A stretch of DNA of 64,000 nt from JALZOC01 sp031361295 (GTDB taxonomy: Bacteria; Acidobacteriota; Vicinamibacteria; Vicinamibacterales; 2-12-FULL-66-21). Every line of letters starts with the position of its first letter. Within the stretch, counting starts at the first letter, position 1. The notes beneath the pieces were generated by a model. The model was not told where the DNA came from, did no database searches, and was given only the letters and a program-made list of their open reading frames with translations. The DNA lies in contig JANMCN010000300.1 of assembly GCA_031361295.1 (NCBI GenBank), positions 1 through 64,000 on the forward strand, written 5' to 3'. Of this stretch, positions 1 to 8,470 are shown one piece after another. The translations under genes were made by a program, and so were the position numbers.

Positions 1-558
1 CTTCCCCGCGTCGGCGCCCATGATGTAGTCCCTTTCGGTGTCATCCTGGATACGCTTCAGGGGCTGGCCGGTGTGGTCGGCCAGAATCTGGTTGAGCCGC
101 TCGCGGGTCCGCAGCAGTTCCCGCGCATGAATATCGATATCCGTGGTCTGGCCCCCGAGCCCCTGCACCCACGGCTGGTGGATCAGGATGCGCGCGTTGG
201 GGAGGGAAAAGCGCTTGCCCTTGGCCCCCGCCGCCAGCAGCACGGCGGCGACCGACGCCGCCTGCCCGATGCAATTGGTCTGCACATCGGGCTTGATGAA
301 CTGCATGGTGTCGTAAATCGCCATGCCGGCCGTGACCACGCCGCCCGGGCTGTTGATATAGAGATGGATGTCCCGATCCGGGTCCTCCGCCTCCAGAAAC
401 AGCATCTGCGCGATCACGAGATTGGCGACGCTGTCGTCAATCGGCGTGCCAAGGAAGATGATGCTGTCCTTCAGCAGGCGCGAAAAAATATCGTAGGCGC
501 GTTCCCCGCGGTTGGTCTGTTCGACCACCATCGGGATGAGCTGACTGCGTTCAGACAT
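1..558 (-). CDS. clpP: ATP-dependent Clp protease proteolytic subunit ClpP (partial)
   Basis: Cytoplasmic serine peptidase that forms the degradation chamber of the Clp protease, fed by an unfoldase such as ClpX. 186 codons are visible; the C-terminus (normally about 10-20 more residues) lies beyond the window edge. The catalytic triad can be read: Ser102 in GQAAS, His127 in LIHQP and Asp177 in TERD, with family landmarks such as YINSPGG near residue 68. It starts at ATG 558, 131 bases downstream of the trigger factor gene on the same strand. tig-clpP(-clpX-lon) is the common bacterial order, so clpX would be expected just outside the window. There is no plausible alternative function. Confidence 0.97.
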   Translation of the reverse strand, partial: MSERSQLIPMVVEQTNRGERAYDIFSRLLKDSIIFLGTPIDDSVANLVIAQMLFLEAEDPDRDIHLYINSPGGVVTAGMAIYDTMQFIKPDVQTNCIGQAASVAAVLLAAGAKGKRFSLPNARILIHQPWVQGLGGQTTDIDIHARELLRTRERLNQILADHTGQPLKRIQDDTERDYIMGADAGK

Positions 559-689
559 AGAAATCGAACCCCGGAGTGCGTGCGAGTCGGAATTGCTGGG
601 GAAGTTCTGCGTAGACGGGCAGGCTTTCAGGACGTTTCATGCATTGTACCACGGCCCGCCCGGCCATTGTCAATTACCGTATCGGCACT

Positions 690-2039
690 TCATGGCTGAA
701 CCTTTGTGGCCCGCGCGAGGAGAAAATCCAGCGTTTTTTCGCGCTTCAGTCCCGAGTACAGCCGCGCAAGTCCCCCCTCCTTCTCGAGCCGGGCCCTGAC
801 CGCCGCCGGGGTCCGCCCGCTCCGTTCGGCGTACCGTTCGAGCTCGGCGGTGATCTCCTCGTCGGTCGCGGCGATCTGCTCCCGTCGGGCTACTTCGTCC
901 AGCGCGAGCGCCCCGCGCACCGCCTCGGACGCGGCCTCGCGCTGCTTCTCCCGGAACTCCTCCCAGTTGATGTTCACCTTCATCGGATCGATCTGCTGAT
1001 CCATCAGCCGCCGCACGAAGTCCTCCACGCGCCGGTCGATCTCGCGATCGAGCAGTGACGCGGGGATGTCGAAGGTCACCCGCGACGCGAGCTGCTTCAA
1101 CAGCTCGCCCCGGGCGTCCCGCTCCGCTTCGTGCATGGCTTCGTGCTCGAGGTCGGCCCGCACGCGGCTGCGCAGCGCGTCGAGGTTCTCGAAATCGCCG
1201 AGATCCTTGGCGAACTCGTCGTCGAGTGCCGGCACGATGCGCTTCCGGATCGCCTTGACGGTCACCTGGTAGTGAACGGTCGTGCCTGCCAGCTCCGGAA
1301 TCGTGTAGTCGTCCGGGTACTGCACCTCGAACGCCTTGTCGTCCCCTTCGTTGAGGCCGAGCAGCTGTTCGTCGAATCCTGGCGGGTTCGCGGCGGCACC
1401 GATCTCGACGGTGACGGCTTCGTGCTTGTCGGTCTGCGGCTCTGCCGGCGCCCGCGGCGGCGTCGGTTCGCCGGCGATCACGACGAGTGGCTCGTCCGGT
1501 TCCGGCTTGGGAAAGGCCGTCCGCTGCAGATCCATGACGACCGAGTCCCCATCCTGGACCCCCCGCCCTGCAATCGGCTCGTACCGCGCGGCACGCTCGC
1601 GGAGCCCCGCCATCGCCTCGTCCACCGCCGCGTCCCCGACGTGCGACGTCTTCTGGTTGAGGGTGATGGTCGAGTAGTCGCCGGGCTCGATCGGCGGCAC
1701 GGTCTCGAAGGTCGCCGTGAACTTCAGCGGCTGACCTTCTTCGACCACGACGTCGCGGATGTCGGGCGTGTCGACCGGCTCCACGCCGCGCTCGCGCAGC
1801 GCCTCGTCGACGGCGCGGGGAATCAACCCGTGTGCCACGTCGTGCAGAATCTGATCCCGGAAGCGCTGCCGGACGACCTTCGCCGGAACTTTGCCGGGCC
1901 GGAACCCCGGCACGCGCGCGGCCTTGCTGTAATCGCGCGCCACCTTGTCGATTTCCGCATCGACCACCTTGCTCGGGATCTCGACGACCAGATTTTTCTG
2001 CGTCTCGCTGACGTCTATGTATTCTGTCTTCATTGCCAT
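690..2039 (-). CDS. tig: Trigger factor, ribosome-associated chaperone
   Basis: 449-residue chaperone that binds the ribosome near the peptide exit tunnel and shields nascent chains. The ribosome-binding signature GFRPGKVP lies in the N-terminal domain. The middle PPIase (FKBP-like) domain and the long helical C-terminal substrate domain (roughly residues 260-449) follow in normal order and length. The middle domain carries a proline-rich stretch around PTPPRAPAEP. The start was set at ATG 2039 (MAMKTEY); a second ATG at 2033 is possible and neither has a strong ribosome binding site. The reading frame stays open further upstream but runs into the tRNA gene, so the longer version is wrong. 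clpP follows on the same strand. Confidence 0.96.
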   Translation of the reverse strand: MAMKTEYIDVSETQKNLVVEIPSKVVDAEIDKVARDYSKAARVPGFRPGKVPAKVVRQRFRDQILHDVAHGLIPRAVDEALRERGVEPVDTPDIRDVVVEEGQPLKFTATFETVPPIEPGDYSTITLNQKTSHVGDAAVDEAMAGLRERAARYEPIAGRGVQDGDSVVMDLQRTAFPKPEPDEPLVVIAGEPTPPRAPAEPQTDKHEAVTVEIGAAANPPGFDEQLLGLNEGDDKAFEVQYPDDYTIPELAGTTVHYQVTVKAIRKRIVPALDDEFAKDLGDFENLDALRSRVRADLEHEAMHEAERDARGELLKQLASRVTFDIPASLLDREIDRRVEDFVRRLMDQQIDPMKVNINWEEFREKQREAASEAVRGALALDEVARREQIAATDEEITAELERYAERSGRTPAAVRARLEKEGGLARLYSGLKREKTLDFLLARATKVQP

Positions 2040-2133
2040 GTCAGATGAGTCGGGGGCGTCCGCACTCGCGCCGTCGGCGCGTCGGCGGGAGGCAAACCCG
2101 GAAGCTCGCGCGATCATCTGCGAGCCCGGGGTT

Positions 2134-2217
2134 TGCGAAAGGGGGGAGTCGAACCCCCAAGGCCTTCCGGCCACCGGATCCTAAGTCCGGCGCGTCTGCC
2201 AGTTCCGCCACTTTCGC
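2134..2217 (-). tRNA. tRNA-Leu, anticodon UAG
   Basis: An 84-base class II tRNA on the minus strand. The 7-bp acceptor stem GCGAAAG pairs with CTTTCGC and the discriminator is A. The anticodon stem CCGGA/TCCGG encloses loop CTTAGGA, giving anticodon TAG. A long variable arm and a T arm with GGTTCGA are present. The 3' CCA is not encoded. A TAAAAT hexamer (plus-strand 2235-2240) sits 17 bases upstream of the 5' end and may be the -10 box. tig follows about 95 bases downstream, so the two may share a transcript. Confidence 0.95.
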
Positions 2218-2260
2218 GCGAGGGACCAGCGAACATTTTAGCCTACCACGGCCGGCGGGC

Positions 2261-2281
2261 AGCTCTCAGCTCTCAGCGGTC
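2261..2281. repeat. Short heptamer array (AGCTCTC units)
   Basis: Three 7-base units in a row, two identical AGCTCTC and one variant AGCGGTC, between the tRNA-Leu promoter region and the end of the PhoD-like gene. This is one of several heptamer arrays scattered through the window, each with a different unit sequence. No coding function is visible. Confidence 0.6.
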
Positions 2282-2360
2282 ACTAATAAAGAGTGCTCCT
2301 CCGGCAGCCCCTCGTGAAAATTCACCGGGCGGGCCAGGGTTGAGCGCTGACGGCTCGGAG

Positions 2361-3971
2361 CTACGTCTGCGGCGGCAGCTCCACACGGTACAGCGTGGCC
2401 CCGGCCACATTCCGCAGCTGAACCGTCAGCCCGCGCGTGCGGGCATCGACGGTCATGGTGCCGAAGAACTGCAACCCGTCGCTCGGCGGGCGATTCGCCC
2501 TGGTGCCGGGCGGCACTCCTGAAAACCGCACTTCCGGGCCGAAGGTGCCGTCGAGGGCGTTCGGGCCGAACGTCCCGGCGTGCAGCGGCCCCGCGACGAA
2601 TTCCCAGAAGGGATCGAAGTCGGCGAAGCGCGCGCGCGAGGGATCGTAGTGATGCGCCGCGCAGTAGTGCACGTCGGCCGTGATCCAGACGGTGTTGCGG
2701 ACGCGGTGCTCGCGGATGAAGCGCAGGAGGTCTGCCACCTCGAGCTCGCGTCCGAGCGGCGCCCCCGGATCGCCGTTGGCCACGGCCTCGTACACGTTGG
2801 GGCCGTCTCCGACGACCAGACCGAGGGGAAGATCCGCTGCGATGATCTTCCACGTCGCCGTGCTGGCCGCGAGCGCGGCCTTCAACCAGCGCAGCTGCGC
2901 GCTCCCGAAGATCGCCGACGCGTCGCCCATCGCCGCCTGGCGGTTCGCGCTGTTCGGCCCCTTGTAACTCCTCATGTCGAGCGCGAAGACCTCGACGAGC
3001 GGGCCCAGACGGACGGACCGGTAGACACGCTCGGGTTCGTCGGCGACGAGGGGCAGCGGGTTGTATTCGAAGAACGCCTGCCGCGCGCGCGCGGCCAGCA
3101 GCGCCACCGACTTCACCTGATAGCGCGCATCGGCGTCCTGGCGCCGTTCCCAGTACCAGTTGTCGCGGACCTCGTGGTCGTCCCACATGACGATCTGCGG
3201 CACGTCCGCGATGAAGCGGCGCATGTGCCCGTCGCCGAGGTTGTACTGATAGCACCCGCGATATTCGTCGATCGATTCGGCGACTTTCGACTTCGCCGGC
3301 GTCACCAGGTTCCTCCACGTGGATCCGTCGTCGAGCGTCACCTCCGGGAGAACGGGCTGGTCGGCGTAAATGGTGTCGCCGACGTTGATGAAGACGTCGG
3401 GCTCCGCACGGCGCATCGTGTCGTACATCCGCAACCCGCCCCACTCGGGGTTGAGGCCCCAGCCCTGGCCGACGGTGTCGCCCGACCACGCGACCGTGAC
3501 GTCGCGCGGCGCGGCGGACGGCGTCTGGAAGCTGCCGTTCGCCGGCTCGCTCCAGACCCGCAAATCAGAGAGGTCCTGGAACAGGACGCGGTAGAAAATC
3601 CGCTGGCCCGCGGGCAGATCCGTCAGGACGGTCCGCGACGTGAAGTCGGACGTTTCGAGCGCCGCCGGGCCCCTGACGCGGCGAACGTCCGTGAACCGCT
3701 CGGTGGTCGCATACTCCACGAACATGCGAGCCGACCGATCGGCCCGGCTCCAGACGATCGCCCGGCCGTCGCTCGAGACATCGCCGCTGGCCACGCCGAA
3801 CGGCGCTGCGGGCCGGGACGCAGGCGCCGCGACGATCGCCGGCGCGCCCTGGCGCGCCGCGTCGACCGCCGGCCTGCTCGGCGCCGCCGATCGGAGGATC
3901 AGTCTGGAGACGCCGGCCGCGCCGGTGGCCCGGAGGAACGCGCGGCGATCGACGCGCGATCGAGGGCTCAC
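2361..3971 (-). CDS. PhoD-like alkaline phosphatase / phosphodiesterase, Tat-exported
   Basis: 536-residue metallophosphoesterase of the PhoD family, which hydrolyses phosphomono- or diesters outside the cytoplasm. The N-terminus holds a twin-arginine signal (DRRAFLRATG, residues 8-17), so export as a folded metalloprotein is likely. An N-terminal fibronectin-like domain (GVASGDV near residue 60) precedes the phosphatase domain with metal-ligand motifs WSGDTVGQGWG, NVGDTIYADQP, WDDHEVRDNW and, near the C-terminus, ITADVHYC. GTG/ATG choice: ATG 3971 overlaps the stop of the upstream peptidase gene by 4 bases, indicating translational coupling. It is the last gene of a three-gene operon with a TonB receptor and a P1 peptidase. 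Confidence 0.9.
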   Translation of the reverse strand: MSPRSRVDRRAFLRATGAAGVSRLILRSAAPSRPAVDAARQGAPAIVAAPASRPAAPFGVASGDVSSDGRAIVWSRADRSARMFVEYATTERFTDVRRVRGPAALETSDFTSRTVLTDLPAGQRIFYRVLFQDLSDLRVWSEPANGSFQTPSAAPRDVTVAWSGDTVGQGWGLNPEWGGLRMYDTMRRAEPDVFINVGDTIYADQPVLPEVTLDDGSTWRNLVTPAKSKVAESIDEYRGCYQYNLGDGHMRRFIADVPQIVMWDDHEVRDNWYWERRQDADARYQVKSVALLAARARQAFFEYNPLPLVADEPERVYRSVRLGPLVEVFALDMRSYKGPNSANRQAAMGDASAIFGSAQLRWLKAALAASTATWKIIAADLPLGLVVGDGPNVYEAVANGDPGAPLGRELEVADLLRFIREHRVRNTVWITADVHYCAAHHYDPSRARFADFDPFWEFVAGPLHAGTFGPNALDGTFGPEVRFSGVPPGTRANRPPSDGLQFFGTMTVDARTRGLTVQLRNVAGATLYRVELPPQT

Positions 3972-5029
3972 GGCTTCATCCGCGGCGGGCCGGCTCCAAG
4001 ATTCCGCACGGCAGGCAGGTCAGGCAGGCCCGTCGCCTCGGTGGCGGCGCGCAGGACGGCCGTGGCCATGACGTCGGCGGCCAGCGCCCCGAGCGTCAGC
4101 ATGTCGGGGTCGCCGGGGTGCTGCCCGGTCGCAATGGCGAACACCGTGTCGCCGTCGACGGGGGTATGAATCGGCCAGATCGCCCTCGCATACCCGTCGT
4201 CCGCCAGTTGCGCGAGCAGCGACGCCTGCGCCTTCGTCAGTTTCGCGTTCGTGGCGATCACCCCAATCGTCGAGTTGTCTCCGCGGCTGACCGACGGCGC
4301 TCCGCGGCGCATGAGGATGCGCGCATCGGCGAACCCGTTGGCGGCGGTCCGAACACCCGCGACGACCCTGCCGGTCGCGGGGTCGATCACGTCGCCCAGC
4401 GGGTTCGCGACGACAAGGGCGGCGATGATCACTCCGTCCGGCAACCGCAGGGCGGCGCTGCCCACGCCGCTCTTCATCGCGTGCTCGCGGCCGTTCAGTT
4501 TTCCGAGGGTGGCGCCCGCTCCGGCGCCGACGCTGCCTTCGACGACCGGCGCAGCCGATGCGGCCTGGGCCGCACGATAGCCGCAGTCGGCGGTCGGTCG
4601 GATCCGCGCGTCGCCGACGTTCAGATCGAAGATCGAGGCACCGGGAACCACCGGGATGTGGCGCCCGCCGTACGGGATCCCGACGCCTTTCTCTTCGAGG
4701 TAGCGCAGCACGCCGTCGACGGTGGACAAGCCGAACAGGCTGCCGCCGGAAAACGCGATGCCGTAAATCCGCTGGACCAGCTTCGTGGGATTCAGCAGGT
4801 CCGTGTCGCGCGTGGCCGGCGCCCCGCCGCTGACGTCCACGCCTGCGGTGGCGCCGGATTCGATCAGCACGACCGTGCAGCCGGTGGGCCGCTCCGGCAG
4901 CGTGAAGTGTCCGACCTTGATCCCCTCGACGGCCGTGAGGGTCATGTTGGCCGCCGGTGCCGTCTGCGCAGGCACGAGCCGGGCGATCGAGAGCGCGAGC
5001 GCCACCGCGAGACCGGTATTTCTCATCAT
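3968..5029 (-). CDS. P1 family (S58, DmpA-like) peptidase, exported
   Basis: 353 residues with an N-terminal signal peptide (about 1-22, ending near VPAQ). The body matches the P1/S58 family of self-processing N-terminal-nucleophile aminopeptidases related to DmpA: GIKVGHFT near the start, GGAPATRDTDLL, AFSGGSLFGLS, SVGAGAGAT and VVANPLGDV. The later GDNSTIGVIATNA segment is where the family normally self-cleaves before the nucleophile; whether Ser or Thr serves here cannot be decided by eye. Substrates are usually peptides with an N-terminal L- or D-residue. It sits 10 bases after the TonB receptor gene and overlaps the PhoD gene by 4 bases, so all three are probably co-transcribed. Confidence 0.88.
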   Translation of the reverse strand: MMRNTGLAVALALSIARLVPAQTAPAANMTLTAVEGIKVGHFTLPERPTGCTVVLIESGATAGVDVSGGAPATRDTDLLNPTKLVQRIYGIAFSGGSLFGLSTVDGVLRYLEEKGVGIPYGGRHIPVVPGASIFDLNVGDARIRPTADCGYRAAQAASAAPVVEGSVGAGAGATLGKLNGREHAMKSGVGSAALRLPDGVIIAALVVANPLGDVIDPATGRVVAGVRTAANGFADARILMRRGAPSVSRGDNSTIGVIATNAKLTKAQASLLAQLADDGYARAIWPIHTPVDGDTVFAIATGQHPGDPDMLTLGALAADVMATAVLRAATEATGLPDLPAVRNLGAGPPRMKP

Positions 5030-5039
5030 TCCTGGCGCC

Positions 5040-8000
5040 CTAGAAAAGATACTTCATTCCAAGCTGCACGATGCGGCCGTCTGCGGCGGACGTGATCCGG
5101 CCGAAGTTCGGCGTGCCGATCGCCCCGCCCGGGTTGTTGAACCTCGCCTGGTTGAACACATTGAAGGCCTCGACTCGCAGCTGAACCCGTCGTGCGCCGC
5201 CCAGGCCGATGTTCTTCAGGAGCGCCACGTCCGACGACGTGAAGCCGGGACCTCTGATGATGTTGCGTCCCGCACTGCCGGGCCTGGCGCCCGTCTCGAC
5301 CAGCGGTCGCGCGACCAGGCAGGACGTGTCGAACCATTCCACGACGGTATGGGGCGCCTGCGCGTTCGGGTCGCACGACGCATCCGGCCGATTCGTCAGG
5401 AACCGGATATCCAGCTGCGGGTTGGTCAGCGTGACGGGAAACCCTGTCTGCTTCTGGACGATCCCGGTCACCTCCCAGCCGCCGAACAGGTGCGCCACCG
5501 CGGACCCCATGCTTCGAGGGGTCGGCAGGCCGGCGCCGAAACTGACGACGAGGCGATGGCGCACGTCGAAGAGGGCATCCCCCCACTCGTACGCGAGCGC
5601 ACGATCGAACGACGCCGGGTCGCCGATGGTCACGGGAAGCGCCGGCCGCGGTTCGCCGCCGATGTTCAGGCCCGACGAGTGATCCCGCGCATGCCCGTAC
5701 GTGTATGAGGCAAGAAAGCTGAGCCCATGCGACGGCCGCATCCGCGCGCTCGCTTGGAGAGCGTCGTAGCGGGACTTCGCGGCCGAGAACGTCGGGCGCA
5801 CGAGCGCGAAGGCGGGGAACAGCCGCGGCCCCACGGTCGTCTGGCCGCGCGTGTAGAGCCCGGGATTCACCTCCATGAAGATCGGCAGGTGCGATCCGCG
5901 TGACCCGACGTAGCCCGCTTCTCCGGCGATGTTCGCGCCGAACTGATGCTGCACGGTGGCGTTGAAGTGGGAGGCGTATGGCGTCTGGAACTCCGGTCCC
6001 CATCCGATGATCGTGAGGTTCGGAGGAAAGGCCGTGCCCCCACCGGTGACGCTCCTCAGTGGGTCGCCCAGCGATATGGCTGCGGGGGGGGAGTTGATTT
6101 CGACGAGCGGTGTGAACGGCGGCGCGAGCACGGCGTTCTGGAAGAAGTCCCCCTGGCCGGCGAGCGCGTCGTAGAACAGCCCCCACGCAGTGCGCACCGT
6201 CGTCCGCGCGCGTCCCGAGACGTCCCAGACCGCGCCGAGTCGCGGAGCGAGATTGTTCGTGTCGGTCCTGTAGGTGCCTCGTGGAACACCGGGGTCTCCG
6301 GGGTACACGAGGCCAACCGGCGCATCGGGAAACCGCGCCGACTGGACGCCGGGGTGAAAGGCGTTCAGCGCATCGTGGGCATCGACGAACGGCCGCGCGA
6401 GCTCGTAGCGGAGCCCCGCGCTGACGGTCAGGCGCGCACTCGCCCGCCACTCGTCCTGCGCGTAGCCCGAGTAGAGCCAGCCGATGCCGTCCTGCGCCTG
6501 GCTGGTCGTCGTACTCCGGAACTGCGACGGCAGCCCGAGCAGGAAGTCCGCCGCCGCCTTGCCGGCGTGGACGCCGTTGAACGTGAGGTCGCCGTTCGGC
6601 CGGTTGATGAACGCGATCAGCATGTGCTCGCGTCGGACGTCGACGCCGAATTTCCAGGCATGCGTCCCCCGCGTCAGCGTGAAGTCGTCCGCGACCTGTG
6701 CGACGTCGTTGACACGCGTGACGAAGGGCTGCTGCGCATCGCCCAGTGTGAACAGCCCCGTGACCAGGATGGACGCAAGCCCCTGCGCCAGCGGGTTGGT
6801 GTTCGGCACGTGGATGCCGAATTCCTCGTTTCTGAGGCCGCTCGTGACGGTCGGGTGGGCATCGATGCGGTTGTACGACAGACGCGCGACGTTGATCGCG
6901 TTCGGCGACAGGATATACGTGTCCGATCCCATGGAATCCGTCAGGGTGGCCTTCGCGGTATTGGCGGCGGCCGCGGTGATCGCGGGCGTCATCGCATCCG
7001 TGCGGGTCATGAGGAACCGTCCCAGTACCGAGTGTCTCGAGCTCACCCGGACATCCACCCGCGCCCCGGCGGAGTCGCGGTCGTCCTTCGCCTCCGGGGC
7101 GACGACATAATGGTTGCTGCGTGAATTCGCGCGCGGGACGAACCGATCGATCAGCTGCAGCGCCGAAGGATCGAGACGGGCGGGCGGGATGCGGTTTTCG
7201 GGGAATGGCAGGCCCGTCGAGGGATCGCGAATGGCGGTGCCGCCGAAATCGCCTGTTCGCTCGGCATCTGACAGGACCACGACATCCGACGTGCTGCCCC
7301 GCAGATTCCGGTAGCCCTCGTAGTACCCGAATCCGAACGCTCTGCTCCTGACGATCGGTCCGCCGGCACTGCCGCCGTACTGGTTCTGCTTCAACGCCGG
7401 TTTTGCCGCGGTCGCCGGCGCGAAGATGTTGCGCGCCTGCAGCGCGTCGTCGCGATTGAACTCCCATGCCGATCCATGCAGGACGTTCGTGCCACCCTTC
7501 GTGACGACGTTGACGACCGAGCCCGAGTTGCGGCCGAACTCCGCACTGTACGAGTGCGTCTGGATCTTGAACTCCTGGATCGCATCAGGCGGGGGACGCA
7601 TGACGAAGCCCGTGTTGAACGTGTCGTTGTTGGTGGCGCCGTCGAGCAGGAAGTTGTTCGACTGACTGCGCATGCCGTTCACGCTGAATCCGGAGGTGGC
7701 GGCGCCGAATCCTCCCGGTGTCGCATCGCCCCCGCCGCCGCCGAGCGCTGGCGGGGGAGCGACGACGCCGGGGATCAGCGTGCCGAGCTGCGTGAAGTTG
7801 CGCCCGTTCAGCGGCAGATCCACGATTTTCTGCTGGTCGATCGTGATCCCCAGGGTCGCGTGGGCGGTTTCGAGGAGCGGGGTTTCTGCCGAGACCGTCA
7901 CCCGGTCCGACAGGCCGCCGACCGAGAGCGTCATGTCGATGCGGGTCGTATCGCCCACTGACACCGACCGGGGGTCGAGCACGACGGGCGTGAAGCCGCT

Positions 8001-8264
8001 GAGCGTCGCCTTGACATCGTAGAGGCCCGGTTGCAGGAGGGGCACGCTGAAGTAGCCGTCGTCGCCGCTGACGGCGCTGCGGTTCTGTGCGGTCGCGGCA
8101 CTCGTCACGATCACCGTGACGCCGGGCAGGACGGCGCCCGACTGATCGCTGACAAAGCCCGCGATGCTCCCCGTGGCCTGCGCGTGGGCGGAAGGCGGCA
8201 GCAGGCCAGCCAGCATCAGCGCGACCGCGACCGCGGCCGCGGTCCGCCGTGCGCGTCGAGTCAT
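5040..8264 (-). CDS. TonB-dependent receptor, Oar-like, with carboxypeptidase-regulatory domain
   Basis: 1074-residue outer-membrane receptor. In order: a basic signal peptide ending near AHAQ (about residue 30), a carboxypeptidase-regulatory-like beta domain (GSIAGFVSDQSGAVLPG to about residue 115), a plug domain (DLPLNGRNF, VNGMRSQSNNF, SVVNVVTKGGT) and a large beta barrel ending in the aromatic residue Phe, as outer-membrane proteins do. ATG 8264 was chosen over an upstream in-frame ATG because GGAGGG lies just before it. Such receptors are numerous in Acidobacteriota and import large substrates or polymer fragments; the ligand is unknown. Peptidase and PhoD genes downstream suggest peptide- or phosphate-containing substrates (inference). 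Confidence 0.92.
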   Translation of the reverse strand: MTRRARRTAAAVAVALMLAGLLPPSAHAQATGSIAGFVSDQSGAVLPGVTVIVTSAATAQNRSAVSGDDGYFSVPLLQPGLYDVKATLSGFTPVVLDPRSVSVGDTTRIDMTLSVGGLSDRVTVSAETPLLETAHATLGITIDQQKIVDLPLNGRNFTQLGTLIPGVVAPPPALGGGGGDATPGGFGAATSGFSVNGMRSQSNNFLLDGATNNDTFNTGFVMRPPPDAIQEFKIQTHSYSAEFGRNSGSVVNVVTKGGTNVLHGSAWEFNRDDALQARNIFAPATAAKPALKQNQYGGSAGGPIVRSRAFGFGYYEGYRNLRGSTSDVVVLSDAERTGDFGGTAIRDPSTGLPFPENRIPPARLDPSALQLIDRFVPRANSRSNHYVVAPEAKDDRDSAGARVDVRVSSRHSVLGRFLMTRTDAMTPAITAAAANTAKATLTDSMGSDTYILSPNAINVARLSYNRIDAHPTVTSGLRNEEFGIHVPNTNPLAQGLASILVTGLFTLGDAQQPFVTRVNDVAQVADDFTLTRGTHAWKFGVDVRREHMLIAFINRPNGDLTFNGVHAGKAAADFLLGLPSQFRSTTTSQAQDGIGWLYSGYAQDEWRASARLTVSAGLRYELARPFVDAHDALNAFHPGVQSARFPDAPVGLVYPGDPGVPRGTYRTDTNNLAPRLGAVWDVSGRARTTVRTAWGLFYDALAGQGDFFQNAVLAPPFTPLVEINSPPAAISLGDPLRSVTGGGTAFPPNLTIIGWGPEFQTPYASHFNATVQHQFGANIAGEAGYVGSRGSHLPIFMEVNPGLYTRGQTTVGPRLFPAFALVRPTFSAAKSRYDALQASARMRPSHGLSFLASYTYGHARDHSSGLNIGGEPRPALPVTIGDPASFDRALAYEWGDALFDVRHRLVVSFGAGLPTPRSMGSAVAHLFGGWEVTGIVQKQTGFPVTLTNPQLDIRFLTNRPDASCDPNAQAPHTVVEWFDTSCLVARPLVETGARPGSAGRNIIRGPGFTSSDVALLKNIGLGGARRVQLRVEAFNVFNQARFNNPGGAIGTPNFGRITSAADGRIVQLGMKYLF

Positions 8265-8412
8265 CACCCTCCCTCCGCCGTGCGATTCCACATCGGTCGC
8301 CTACCTGCCCCTATTACAACACGCGCCGTCCGTTCGTCCGCCCATCCGTTCGTCGTCCATCCGTTTCGTCCGTCGTACGTAGGCGGCGCTTTTGGCGGCG
8401 CCTCGTCGCACG

Positions 8413-8441
8413 TTGTCAAACGTCCCCCCATTCGGTACAGT
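8413..8441 (+). promoter_or_regulatory. Sigma-70-type promoter for the symporter gene
   Basis: TTGTCA at 8413-8418 and TACAGT at 8436-8441, separated by exactly 17 bases and ending 29 bases before the ATG of the symporter gene. Both hexamers are close to consensus. Just upstream (8330-8390) is low-complexity DNA built from repeated ATCCGTT-like units and a GTAGGCGGCGCTTTT element that recurs in similar form at two other places in the window. Confidence 0.6.
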
Positions 8442-8470
8442 CGCCTGCTGCCCGTGGTGAATCGTCAGAC

